Assembly (NCBI RefSeq): GCF_012524075.1
Contig: NZ_JAAZUI010000013.1
Span: forward strand, 37,259 to 101,258
DNA length: 64,000 bases
Direction of reading: 5' to 3'
Source: Lutibacter sp. B1
GTDB taxonomy: Bacteria; Bacteroidota; Bacteroidia; Flavobacteriales; Flavobacteriaceae
This document shows positions 53,506-62,420 of the stretch, piece after piece. The notes under the pieces are model-generated. The model was not told the DNA's origin. It searched no databases and saw only the letters and a program-made list of their open reading frames with translations. Numbering within the stretch: position 1 is the first letter of the stretch; every line of letters starts with the position of its first letter. Made by a program: the position numbers and the translations under genes.

Positions 53506-54714
53506 ATGGATAATCAATTACTACTGTCTTTAACTGAAAAATATGGCAGTCCGCTATATGTATACAATGCTGATAAAATAATTTCACAGTATAATAGAAT
53601 TACAGAAGCCTTTTCTTCAGTAAAAAATTTAAAATTAAACTATGCTGTAAAAGCAAATTCTAATATAAGTGTTCTAAAGTTATTCAATAAACTGAGTTCA
53701 GGTATCGATACTGTGTCAATTCAAGAAGTTCAACTAGGTTTAGAAGCAGGTTTTTACCCTGAAAATATTATATACACACCCAACGGAGTTTCGTTACAAG
53801 AAATTGAGCAAGTTGCAAATTTAGGTGTACAAATTAATATTGATAATATTTCTATTTTAGAACAATTTGGCCACCACTACCCTAACATTCCGGTTTGTGT
53901 ACGTATCAATCCGCATATTATGGCAGGTGGAAATCATAAAATTTCTGTAGGACATATAGATTCAAAATTCGGAATTTCAATTCATCAAGTACCTCATATT
54001 AAACGTGTTGTAGAAAATACCAAAATGCATATCAATGGTATACACATGCATACAGGTTCTGATATTTTAGATATTGATGTGTTTTTAGCTGCAACCGAAA
54101 TTTTATTCAACACAGCCAAAGAATTTCCTCAAATAGATTTTATAGATTTTGGAAGCGGATTTAAAGTGCCATACAAAGAAGGTGATATTTCAACAAATAT
54201 TGAAGAGTTAGGAGAAAAATTATCTAAACGATTTAATACATTTTGTAAAGAATTTGGTAAAGACTTAACTTTAATGTTCGAGCCCGGAAAATTTTTGGTA
54301 AGCGAAGCCGGTTACTTTTTAACCCATGTAAATGTGGTAAAGCAAACAACATCTACAGTTTTTGCAAGTGTAGACAGTGGTTTTAACCATTTGATCAGAC
54401 CAATGTTATACGATTCATACCATCATATCCATAATATTTCAAACCCTAACGGCAGAGAGCGTTATTACTCGGTTGTTGGATATATTTGTGAAACTGATAC
54501 TTTTGGCTCTAACAGAAGAATTAGTGAAATTAGAGAAGGCGATGTGCTATGTTTTAACAATGCCGGAGCTTATTGTTACACAATGGCTTCAAATTACAAT
54601 TCACGTTACAGACCGGCAGAAGTTTTATTGTATAATGGAAATGATTATTTGATAAGAAAACAAGAAACTTTTAACGATTTAATTAAAAATCAGGTGATTA
54701 TAGATTTAGATTAA
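53506..54714 (+). CDS. lysA: Diaminopimelate decarboxylase
   Basis: PLP-dependent fold-type III decarboxylase that makes lysine from meso-diaminopimelate, 402 residues. The PLP lysine is K49 in LNYAVKANSN. Further motifs are HMHTGSDI, DFGSGFKVPY, FEPGKFLVSEAGYFL and the C-terminal ETDTFGSNRR and FNNAGAYCYTMASNYN, which carry the substrate-site Cys and Tyr. It sits next to the thrABC operon, so both branches of the aspartate family lie together, but a strong terminator separates them. Confidence 0.96.
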   Translation: MDNQLLLSLTEKYGSPLYVYNADKIISQYNRITEAFSSVKNLKLNYAVKANSNISVLKLFNKLSSGIDTVSIQEVQLGLEAGFYPENIIYTPNGVSLQEIEQVANLGVQINIDNISILEQFGHHYPNIPVCVRINPHIMAGGNHKISVGHIDSKFGISIHQVPHIKRVVENTKMHINGIHMHTGSDILDIDVFLAATEILFNTAKEFPQIDFIDFGSGFKVPYKEGDISTNIEELGEKLSKRFNTFCKEFGKDLTLMFEPGKFLVSEAGYFLTHVNVVKQTTSTVFASVDSGFNHLIRPMLYDSYHHIHNISNPNGRERYYSVVGYICETDTFGSNRRISEIREGDVLCFNNAGAYCYTMASNYNSRYRPAEVLLYNGNDYLIRKQETFNDLIKNQVIIDLD

Positions 54715-54716
54715 GC

Positions 54717-54744
54717 AAAACTCCGAATGTACATTCGGAGTTTT
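54717..54744 (+). terminator. Terminator after lysA
   Basis: AAAACTCCGAATG is followed by TA and its exact complement CATTCGGAGTTTT, then more T. It separates lysA from the thr leader. Confidence 0.92.
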
Positions 54745-54835
54745 TCATTATCTATAAAAAGTACTTTGAAATTATGATTAGAATACATAAATAATATTCA
54801 AACATTAAGTTTTAATTAAAATTTAGTAAAAAAGG

Positions 54836-54864
54836 TTGTTATTTTAAAAAAATAGTTAAATTTG
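54836..54864 (+). promoter_or_regulatory. Promoter of the thr operon
   Basis: TTG at 54836-54838 and TAAATTTG at 54857-54864, with an 18-base spacer, form a good Bacteroidota promoter. Transcription should start near 54870. This is at or just after the first ATG of the leader peptide frame, so translation probably begins at the internal ATG 54914. Confidence 0.72.
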
Positions 54865-54868
54865 TGAA

Positions 54869-54964
54869 ATGCAAATAACAAAAACATATCAGTTAACTAA
54901 AAACGTAAATTCTATGCGTTCTACTGTTATTGCTATTACTACAACTATCACTACTACCCTTTAG
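54869..54964 (+). CDS. thrL: Threonine-rich leader peptide of the thrABC operon
   Basis: A short frame upstream of thrA ends MRSTVIAITTTITTTL (last 16 residues, from the ATG at 54914), with eight Thr and four Ile or Val codons in a row-like cluster before a TAG. This is the hallmark of an attenuation leader that senses charged tRNA-Thr and tRNA-Ile, as with E. coli thrL. The frame can also be read from ATG 54869 (31 residues), but the promoter position favours the shorter form. CCC-TTTA-GGG spans the stop codon. No classic terminator with a T run follows, so the mechanism after stalling is unclear. Confidence 0.8.
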   Translation: MQITKTYQLTKNVNSMRSTVIAITTTITTTL

Positions 54965-55062
54965 GGGTTGTGTTCTATTTATATCATCCGTTTATATATT
55001 CGTTTTTCATAAAAATGAAAAAGAAATTAATTCTAAAAAAATATTAATTATATAGAAATACT

Positions 55063-57507
55063 ATGAAAGTATTAAAATTTGGAGGCACTTCGGTAGCAAC
55101 TTCAGAAAATATAAAAAAAGTAATCTCAATTGTTAAAGAAAGTTCCTATAAAGACAATATCGCTGTTGTAGTTTCAGCTTTAGGAGGAATTACTGATGTG
55201 TTATTAGATGCCGGTAATTTGGCTTGCAGTGGTAATGAAGAGTACCAACTGAAATTTAAAAACATTGAAGATCGCCATTTACAAGCAATAAGAGAACTTG
55301 TTCCTATAAACAGTCAAAGTAGTGTTATTGGTCATGTAAAAGATATGCTTAATAAATTGGAAAATACACTTGAAGGCATCTATCTAATCAACGAATTTTC
55401 TCCTAAAACTTCCGACAAAATAGTAAGTTTTGGAGAATTACTATCGTCTTACATCATTTCAGAAGCAATGAGGTATTCAGAATTAGATGTAGTATTAAAA
55501 AATTCTCAAGAGCTTATTGTTACCAATCAAAATTTTTCAAATGCTTCGGTAAAATTCAGTAAAACAAATGAAACTATCTCTCATTTTTTTAAAGAAAATA
55601 AGCATCAAATTGTTGTACTTCCCGGTTTTGTTGCATCATCGGAAAATGGGGAAGTAACAACTTTAGGACGTGGAGGTTCAGACTATACTGCGGCAATTAT
55701 AGCAGCTGCTGTAAATGCTTCTATTTTGGAAATATGGACTGATGTGAGTGGCATGTATACTGCTAACCCAAAATTTGTAAAACAAGCATTCCCTATTAGA
55801 AATATTTCATATCAAGAAGCTATGGAATTATCACATTTTGGAGCAAAAGTGCTATATCCACCAACAATTCACCCTGTTTTAGATAAAGAAATACCGATTT
55901 GCATAAAAAATACTTTTGATGCTAAAGCTGAAGGTACTTTAATTACTAAAATTTCTTCAAATACCGATGCTATAAAAGGTATCAGTCATATCGAAAATAT
56001 GGCGTTAATTACTCTTGAAGGATCTGGTATGATTGGTATACCCGGAATTTCTAAACGGTTATTTGAAGCGTTGTCTCTACAAAAAATTAATGTTTCGTTA
56101 ATTACTCAAGCTTCATCAGAACATTCTATTTGTATCGCCATAAACAATGCCGATGCCAAAAAGGCAAAAGAAGCTGTTGATACTGAGTTTAGTTACGAAA
56201 TTGAGCAACAGAAAATTGATCCGTTAATTATTGAAAAAAACAATGCAATTATTGCCGTTGTTGGTGATAACATGAAAAGCCACCAAGGTATTAGCGGTAA
56301 AATGTTTAGCACTTTAGGTAATAATAATGTGAATATCAGAGCAATAGCGCAAGGTGCTTCAGAAAAAAATATTTCGGCAGTAATTGCACATAAAGACATC
56401 AAAAAAGCTTTAAACACGCTACATTCAAAGTTTTTTGAAAATCAAATAATGCAATTAAACTTATTTGTTGTAGGTGTTGGAAATGTAGGTGGTAAACTGT
56501 TGCAACAAATTAAAAATCAGCAACAATATTTGATAGATAATTTAAAATTACAAGTTAGAGTTATTGCACTTACCAACTCTAAAAAGATGTATTTTAATGA
56601 AGATGGTATCAATTTAGAAAATTGGAAAGCAAAACTTGAAAATGCTGAAAAATTAGATGTGGATGTGTTTTTTAAAAAAGTAACCGATTTAAATTACAGA
56701 AATAGCATTTTTGTTGATAATACGGCAAACGAAAGTATCTCTAAATTGTATTCAAAGTATTTAAAAGAAAGTGTGGCTGTGGTAACTTGCAACAAAATTG
56801 CTTGTTCATCTAATTATTCAGACTATGTAAACCTTAAAAAATTAGCAAGAGAATACAATGCCCCTTTCCTATTTGAAACTAATGTTGGAGCAGGTTTACC
56901 AATAATTGACACTTTAAAAAATTTAATTGCTTCAGGAGATAAAGTGACTAAAATACAAGCAGTTCTATCCGGTAGCTTAAACTTTATATTTAATAATTTT
57001 AATGATGAAACTTCTTTTTATGATGTGGTTCAACAAGCTGGGGTTGAAGGTTACACAGAACCTGACCCAAGAATCGATTTAAGCGGTGTTGATGTTATGA
57101 GAAAGATTTTAATTTTAGCACGAGAAAGCGGTACTAAATTAGAATTAAGTGATATTGAAAACGAATCATTTTTACCAAAGTCTTCTTTAGAAGCAAAATC
57201 TGTAGTCGATTTTATGGAAACTTTAAAAACAGAAATAACACATTTTAATAAGTTGCAAAAGAACGCTTCAGTAAAAAATTGCAGATTAAAATATGTAGCT
57301 GAATTTGATAATGGAAAAGCTAAAGTTGGTTTAAAAGAAATTCCTGCAAATCATCCTTTTTATAATTTAGACGGTAAAGATAATATTGTACTTTTCTATA
57401 CAACAAGATACAGTGAACAACCTTTAATTATTAAGGGAGCAGGTGCTGGAGCAGATGTAACAGCTTCAGGGTTATTTGCCGATATTATTAGAATTGGTAA
57501 TATTTAA
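55063..57507 (+). CDS. thrA: Bifunctional aspartokinase / homoserine dehydrogenase
   Basis: First and third steps from aspartate to homoserine, 814 residues. The aspartokinase domain (about 1-290) opens MKVLKFGGTSVATSENI and has TLGRGGSDYTAAI and WTDVSGMYTANP. Two ACT-type regulatory segments (about 310-460; ITLEGSGMIGIPGISKRLF, VVGDNMKSHQGISGKMF) bind the feedback effector threonine. The homoserine dehydrogenase domain (about 462-814) has the VVGVGNVGGKLL cofactor loop and the AVLSGSLNFIFN and GYTEPDPRIDLSG catalytic segments. The leader peptide upstream adds control at the RNA level. Confidence 0.96.
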   Translation: MKVLKFGGTSVATSENIKKVISIVKESSYKDNIAVVVSALGGITDVLLDAGNLACSGNEEYQLKFKNIEDRHLQAIRELVPINSQSSVIGHVKDMLNKLENTLEGIYLINEFSPKTSDKIVSFGELLSSYIISEAMRYSELDVVLKNSQELIVTNQNFSNASVKFSKTNETISHFFKENKHQIVVLPGFVASSENGEVTTLGRGGSDYTAAIIAAAVNASILEIWTDVSGMYTANPKFVKQAFPIRNISYQEAMELSHFGAKVLYPPTIHPVLDKEIPICIKNTFDAKAEGTLITKISSNTDAIKGISHIENMALITLEGSGMIGIPGISKRLFEALSLQKINVSLITQASSEHSICIAINNADAKKAKEAVDTEFSYEIEQQKIDPLIIEKNNAIIAVVGDNMKSHQGISGKMFSTLGNNNVNIRAIAQGASEKNISAVIAHKDIKKALNTLHSKFFENQIMQLNLFVVGVGNVGGKLLQQIKNQQQYLIDNLKLQVRVIALTNSKKMYFNEDGINLENWKAKLENAEKLDVDVFFKKVTDLNYRNSIFVDNTANESISKLYSKYLKESVAVVTCNKIACSSNYSDYVNLKKLAREYNAPFLFETNVGAGLPIIDTLKNLIASGDKVTKIQAVLSGSLNFIFNNFNDETSFYDVVQQAGVEGYTEPDPRIDLSGVDVMRKILILARESGTKLELSDIENESFLPKSSLEAKSVVDFMETLKTEITHFNKLQKNASVKNCRLKYVAEFDNGKAKVGLKEIPANHPFYNLDGKDNIVLFYTTRYSEQPLIIKGAGAGADVTASGLFADIIRIGNI

Positions 57508-57511
57508 AAAA

Positions 57512-58441
57512 ATGAATGAATTAAAAATATTTGCTCCGGCTACCATTGCTAACGTTTCATGTGGATACGATGTTTTAGGATTGGCTCTTGATACTGTTGG
57601 TGATGAAATGATTATTAGAAAAGTATCACAAAAAGGTGTAAAAATAACTAAAATAATTGGGCAAGATTTACCCTTAGAAACTCATAAAAATGTCGCAGGT
57701 ATCGCAGCATTAGCACTTTTATCTGAAATTGAAATAAATTTTGGTTTTGAAATTGAAATTGATAAAAGAATTAAACCAGGTAGTGGCATAGGAAGCAGTG
57801 CTGCGAGCTCAGCAGGAGTTGTTTGGGCTATAAACGAATTACTTGGAAAACCTTTTAGCAAAACTGATTTGGTACGTTTTGCTATGGAAGGAGAACGATT
57901 GGCAACTGGTGTTGCCCATGCCGACAATGTAGCTCCTGCCCTTTTTGGCGGTTTCACTTTGGTTAGAAGTTATCAGCCGTTAGATATAATAAGTTTACCA
58001 ACTCCAAATGAACTTTATGCAACGGTTATTCATCCTCAAATAGAAGTTAAAACATCTGATGCACGTAAAATTTTAAAATCTAATATTGCTTTAAAAGATG
58101 CTATTAAGCAATGGGGAAATGTTGGCGGACTCATAAGTGGATTATATACAGAAGATTATGATTTAATAGGTCGTTCACTAGAAGATTATATTGTAGAACC
58201 AATACGTTCTATTTTAATTCCGGCATTTGATGCTGTTAAACAAGAATCATTAAAAGCTGGAGCTTTAGGATGTGGCATTTCGGGCTCCGGACCTTCAATT
58301 TTTGCTTTAAGTAAAGGTGAAATTTCTGCCAAAAATGTGGCCAATACCATGAAATTTGTATATGATAAAATTGGAATTGATTACGATATTCATATTTCAC
58401 AAATCAATAAAGAAGGAATAAAAATTTTAGAAAAAAAATAA
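57512..58441 (+). CDS. thrB: Homoserine kinase
   Basis: GHMP-family kinase that phosphorylates homoserine, 309 residues from the ATG at 57512. I prefer this start because MNELKIFAPATIANVSCGYDVLG is the normal family N-terminus, and an earlier frame start lies inside thrA. The ATP loop is PGSGIGSSAASSAG, followed by AMEGERLATGVAHADNVAPALFGGF. The C-terminal motif is GCGISGSGPSIFALS. It starts 4 bases after thrA and ends 1 base before thrC, so all three are one transcript. Confidence 0.95.
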   Translation: MNELKIFAPATIANVSCGYDVLGLALDTVGDEMIIRKVSQKGVKITKIIGQDLPLETHKNVAGIAALALLSEIEINFGFEIEIDKRIKPGSGIGSSAASSAGVVWAINELLGKPFSKTDLVRFAMEGERLATGVAHADNVAPALFGGFTLVRSYQPLDIISLPTPNELYATVIHPQIEVKTSDARKILKSNIALKDAIKQWGNVGGLISGLYTEDYDLIGRSLEDYIVEPIRSILIPAFDAVKQESLKAGALGCGISGSGPSIFALSKGEISAKNVANTMKFVYDKIGIDYDIHISQINKEGIKILEKK

Positions 58442-58442
58442 G

Positions 58443-59738
58443 ATGAACTTTTACAGTTTAAATAAAAAAGCTCCTAATGTATCTTTTAAAGATGCAGTAA
58501 TAAAAGGATTAGCCCCAGATAAAGGATTGTATTTTCCTGAACAAATTATTCCACTTCAAAAAGATTTTTTTGATCATATAGAATATTTTACAAATAATGA
58601 AATTGCTTTTGAAGTAATAAAACAATTTGTTGCAGATGAAATTCCGGAAAAGGAATTAAAACAAATTATTAATGAAACCTTGAGTTTTGATTTTCCAATT
58701 GTACCTATTGAAGAAAATATTTCAACTTTAGAATTATTTCACGGTCCAACAATGGCTTTTAAAGATGTTGGTGCTCGTTTTATGGCACGTTGCTTAGGGT
58801 ATTTTAATAAAGAGGAAAATACTGAGAAAGTTACTGTTTTGGTTGCTACATCAGGTGATACAGGTGGCGCGGTAGCAAGTGGTTTTTTAGGGGTTGAAGG
58901 TGTAAATGTTGTTATTTTATACCCAAGCAGAAAAGTAAGTGATGTACAAGAAAAGCAATTAACTACACTTGGTAAAAATATTACTGCTTTAGAAGTTGAC
59001 GGTACTTTTGACGATTGCCAAGCAATGGTAAAAACTGCTTTTTTAGACCAAGATTTAATTTCAAAACTTAATTTAACATCTGCTAATTCAATAAATATTG
59101 CCCGTTGGTTACCACAAATGTTTTATTTCTTTTTTGCATATAAACAACTAAAAAATAAACATAAAGAGTTAGTTTTTTCAGTTCCCAGTGGAAACTTCGG
59201 AAATATTTGCGCAGGCATTATGGCTCAACAATTAGGTTTACCTATTAAACATTTTATTGCTTCAACAAATGTGAATGATATAGTTCCAACTTATTTAAAA
59301 ACAGGAATTTATTCTCCAAAACCATCTAAGCAAACTATTTCAAATGCTATGGATGTAGGTAATCCAAGTAATTTTGTAAGAATTTTGGAAATTTATAAAA
59401 ATGATGATTCTAAACTTAAAGAAAATTTATCATCGTACTCTTTTACTGATATAGAAACTCGTAAAGCCATGGCAAAACTACACGAGGAATTTAATTATAC
59501 TGCCGATCCGCATGGAGCGATTGGGTATTTAGGTTTAAAAAAATATTTTTCCGAAAATAATAATGCTCAAGGAATATTTTTAGAAACCGCACATCCGGTT
59601 AAATTTTTAGATGTTGTAGAACCTATAATTAATAAAACAATTGGTTTTCCTAGACAAATTTTAGAGGTTATCAAAAAAGAAAAGACTTCAATAAAAATAG
59701 CTGTTTATAGTCAATTAAAAGAGTTTTTACTCAATTAA
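58443..59738 (+). CDS. thrC: Threonine synthase
   Basis: PLP-dependent last step of threonine synthesis, 431 residues. The PLP lysine is in HGPTMAFKDVGARFMAR. The phosphate-binding loop is VATSGDTGGAVASGF, followed by LTSANSINIARWLPQMFYFFFAY and the VPSGNFGNICAGIMAQ loop that anchors the cofactor. The C-terminal TADPHGAIGYLGLK is typical. Length and motifs fit the bacterial ThrC class closely. It ends the thrABC operon. Confidence 0.96.
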   Translation: MNFYSLNKKAPNVSFKDAVIKGLAPDKGLYFPEQIIPLQKDFFDHIEYFTNNEIAFEVIKQFVADEIPEKELKQIINETLSFDFPIVPIEENISTLELFHGPTMAFKDVGARFMARCLGYFNKEENTEKVTVLVATSGDTGGAVASGFLGVEGVNVVILYPSRKVSDVQEKQLTTLGKNITALEVDGTFDDCQAMVKTAFLDQDLISKLNLTSANSINIARWLPQMFYFFFAYKQLKNKHKELVFSVPSGNFGNICAGIMAQQLGLPIKHFIASTNVNDIVPTYLKTGIYSPKPSKQTISNAMDVGNPSNFVRILEIYKNDDSKLKENLSSYSFTDIETRKAMAKLHEEFNYTADPHGAIGYLGLKKYFSENNNAQGIFLETAHPVKFLDVVEPIINKTIGFPRQILEVIKKEKTSIKIAVYSQLKEFLLN

Positions 59739-59743
59739 AAAAA

Positions 59744-59821
59744 GCAGCTGCAATAATCATTTGAGATAATTGTCGTCCCCACAACGGTAGTAGTATCAAA
59801 ATGATTCTTTATTACAGCTGC
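59744..59821 (+). repeat. Long stem-loop after thrC
   Basis: GCAGCTGCAATAA (59744 on) and TTATTACAGCTGC (ending 59821) are inverted copies. An inner pair ATCATTT / AAATGAT extends the stem after a 3-base bulge. The loop is about 36 bases and has a small TTGT...ACAA stem. It lies between convergent genes, so it is probably a terminator with a structured loop. It lacks a clean T run, so an RNA role is possible. Confidence 0.65.
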
Positions 59822-59839
59822 CAAAATTAATTTCTTTTT

Positions 59840-61435
59840 TCATTGTCTACTAATCACTTCAGGATTTTTAATTACAAATTCCGTGCGTCTATTCATTTGA
59901 TGTTCTTCTTCTGTACATTTAACACCATTAGCACATTTATTAGTTAACATTTTTTCTCCATAACCTTTACCGGTAAGTCTATCTCTTGAAATTCCTCTTT
60001 CAAACATGTAATTCACAGTTGAGCTTGCTCTTTTTGCAGATAATTTATCATTATATGCATCGGGCCCTCTACTATCACAATGCGCTCCAAACTCAACAAT
60101 TAAATCTGGGTATTTTTCCATAATTTGAATAGCTTTCATTAACTCATTTCCAGCATCTTCTCTAATTTCAGATCTGTCAAAATCAAAATATATTGTATTA
60201 ATTTTTAATAAAACCCTATCACCAACCACTAAAAATTCATCATCTTGATTTAGTGATAATACAACATTATGTACTTTTTCATTTTCATCTGTTGTATTTA
60301 ATAATATTAATCCTTCAAGATAATTTTCTTTAGTACCAACTATTTTATAGGAAGATTCACACTCTAAAGGAAATTCAAATTTTGCATCAGTTCCAGTAGT
60401 GATAAGGCTATCTATTTTTACATTGTCTTTATATAAGCTAATTGAAGTGCCTGGAAGAAATAATTTAGTGTCTTTATCTTTCACTACACCTTTTACAGAT
60501 TGATTACAAATAATAACAACAGGTTTATCTTCTTTAAAATAATAAATATCATCATCTCCTTTTCCATCATAACGATTTGAAGAAAAATAGCCTTCCCTAG
60601 TTTCATTATTGATTATAAATCCAAAATCATCTTTTTCACTATTCAAAGGTTCATCTAAATGAATGGTAAATTCTACACCGTTTTCATTTAGTTTACTCAT
60701 AAAAATATCTAACATTCCTAAGCCTCCTCTTCCTTCCGAAGAGAAATACAATTCATCGTTGCCTGCTATATATGGAAACATTTCTTTTTCCGGAGTATTA
60801 ATTTCCGGACCTAAGTTAATTGGTTTACCGTAAGTACCATCGTCAAAAACTTCAACTTTAAAAATATCGGTTTTACCTAACGTTCCCGGCATATCGGAAA
60901 TAAAATATAATGTTTTCCCATCTTCGCTTAATGTTGGATGACCAACAGAATAATTATCGTTATTAAAAGGCATATCATAAATTTCTGACCATTGTCCGCT
61001 TGCGTCTTGTGTAGCCTTAAACATTTGAACTCTATTAATTCCAAGTGAATCTTTTCTATATTTACCACCAAAATAATTACTTCGTGTAAAGTAAACTGTT
61101 TTTTTATCTTTTGAAAAAGTTACATCAGCTTCATGAAAAGTTGTATTAATAACTTTAGAAAATTTTTCAACATCTTTTAATCCTCCATCATTTGTAATTG
61201 TTCCAATATACAAATCTAAATAAGGTTGATTATTACCTTTCCAAACATTACTAATAATATAATTTCTTTTAGTCGGAGAAGCAAAAACAAGTTTATCTTC
61301 ACCATAAAAAGTAGTTCCAAAATTAGATAATATAGTATTTGCCGCTATACTTTTTACACTATATTGCGGACCTTCTATTTGAGCCTTGGCTGTATATGCG
61401 CAAAGCATTAATAATATTATAGTAATTTTTTTCAT
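59840..61435 (-). CDS. OmpA-family protein with PD40 repeats (gliding/T9SS-associated)
   Basis: A 531-residue envelope protein with a Sec signal (about 1-19, ending TAKAQ). Residues about 30-300 hold WD40-like PD40 repeats (HPTLSEDGKTLYFISDMPGTLGKTDIF, MFPYIAGNDELYFSSEGRGGLGMLDIF). A carboxypeptidase-regulatory-like beta domain lies at about 315-400 (VKGVVKDKDTKLFLPGTSISLY). An OmpA peptidoglycan-binding domain closes the chain (about 410-525, FGAHCDSRGPDAYNDKLSAKRASSTVNYMFERGI). The same set, PorP/SprF plus this protein plus a gliding-type adhesin, is common in Flavobacteriaceae. It resembles PorE-like anchors of the T9SS. Confidence 0.9.
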   Translation of the reverse strand: MKKITIILLMLCAYTAKAQIEGPQYSVKSIAANTILSNFGTTFYGEDKLVFASPTKRNYIISNVWKGNNQPYLDLYIGTITNDGGLKDVEKFSKVINTTFHEADVTFSKDKKTVYFTRSNYFGGKYRKDSLGINRVQMFKATQDASGQWSEIYDMPFNNDNYSVGHPTLSEDGKTLYFISDMPGTLGKTDIFKVEVFDDGTYGKPINLGPEINTPEKEMFPYIAGNDELYFSSEGRGGLGMLDIFMSKLNENGVEFTIHLDEPLNSEKDDFGFIINNETREGYFSSNRYDGKGDDDIYYFKEDKPVVIICNQSVKGVVKDKDTKLFLPGTSISLYKDNVKIDSLITTGTDAKFEFPLECESSYKIVGTKENYLEGLILLNTTDENEKVHNVVLSLNQDDEFLVVGDRVLLKINTIYFDFDRSEIREDAGNELMKAIQIMEKYPDLIVEFGAHCDSRGPDAYNDKLSAKRASSTVNYMFERGISRDRLTGKGYGEKMLTNKCANGVKCTEEEHQMNRRTEFVIKNPEVISRQ

Positions 61436-61460
61436 CTTTTTAAATTTTATATTATCCGTT

Positions 61461-62381
61461 TTAGAAAAATCTAGGTGACAAACCGGCTCTAGAATTACTA
61501 ATGGTAATTAATAAAATGACTTCATGCGATCCTGAATTATAATCTCCGAGATTAGTAGTTGTATAGTCATATGCATAACCAACTCTAACTAATGGTGCTA
61601 CTTCCATATTTACCAATGCGCTTACAGAATCATCAACTCTCCATGCCAAGCCAAATTCAAGTTTTTCATTAATCAAAACATTCCCGGAAACATCAATTGA
61701 TAATGGAGATCCTGTAACACCTTTCAGCATTACAGAAGGCTTTAATTTTAAATTATCATTTAAATCAAATACATAGCCACTAGTTAAGAAATAATGCATT
61801 TTTTCGGCAGCAGAACTTATTACTCCATTTTTTTTCTTTAAATGATACTGATTAAGCATGTTTGGCATTGATAAACCAACATAAAATTTATCGGTATAAT
61901 AAAAAGCACCGGCACCAAAATTTGCATATGTTTCTTTTATGTCTTCCTTAAATACATCATCTTCTTCATTATCACCTAAATCTAATTTACTTATAAGAGC
62001 ATCTAAAAATGAAAAACCACCTTTAACTCCAAAAGCTAAATTTCCAAAATCAGAAGTTTGAATTGTATATGAAAAATCTACAAAAGCATTTTGTTCTTTC
62101 ACTGGTCCTATTTCATCTGCAAAAACTGAAAACCCTAACCCTACATTTTTTTTAATAGGTGCATTAATAGTAGCAACTGTTGTTTTAGGAGCTCCGTCTA
62201 ACCCTACCCATTGTGTACGATGTAATAATCCTATGTTTAATGTACCATGAGAACCAGCATAGGCAGGATTTATTATATGCATATTATACATATATTGGGT
62301 GTATTGCGGATCCTGTTGACTATGCATAGAATTAATAGTCAAAATTGTAAGTATACCTAATATTATTTTAACTCTCTTCAT
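61461..62381 (-). CDS. PorP/SprF-family type IX secretion membrane protein
   Basis: A 306-residue outer membrane beta-barrel protein. After the signal (about 1-21), the family signature QQDPQYTQYMYNMHIINPAYAGSHGTLNIGLLHRTQWVGLDGAPKT is complete, ending in FSNSRAGLSPRFF-like sequence. PorP/SprF proteins attach or export specific T9SS cargo, often the product of the gene next door. Here that is the repeat adhesin at 62421, upstream on the same strand. The OmpA-PD40 gene follows 25 bases downstream. Confidence 0.94.
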   Translation of the reverse strand: MKRVKIILGILTILTINSMHSQQDPQYTQYMYNMHIINPAYAGSHGTLNIGLLHRTQWVGLDGAPKTTVATINAPIKKNVGLGFSVFADEIGPVKEQNAFVDFSYTIQTSDFGNLAFGVKGGFSFLDALISKLDLGDNEEDDVFKEDIKETYANFGAGAFYYTDKFYVGLSMPNMLNQYHLKKKNGVISSAAEKMHYFLTSGYVFDLNDNLKLKPSVMLKGVTGSPLSIDVSGNVLINEKLEFGLAWRVDDSVSALVNMEVAPLVRVGYAYDYTTTNLGDYNSGSHEVILLITISNSRAGLSPRFF

Positions 62382-62420
62382 AACTTGTTATTTAAATATT
62401 ATCATAACTTTCCAAATGGG

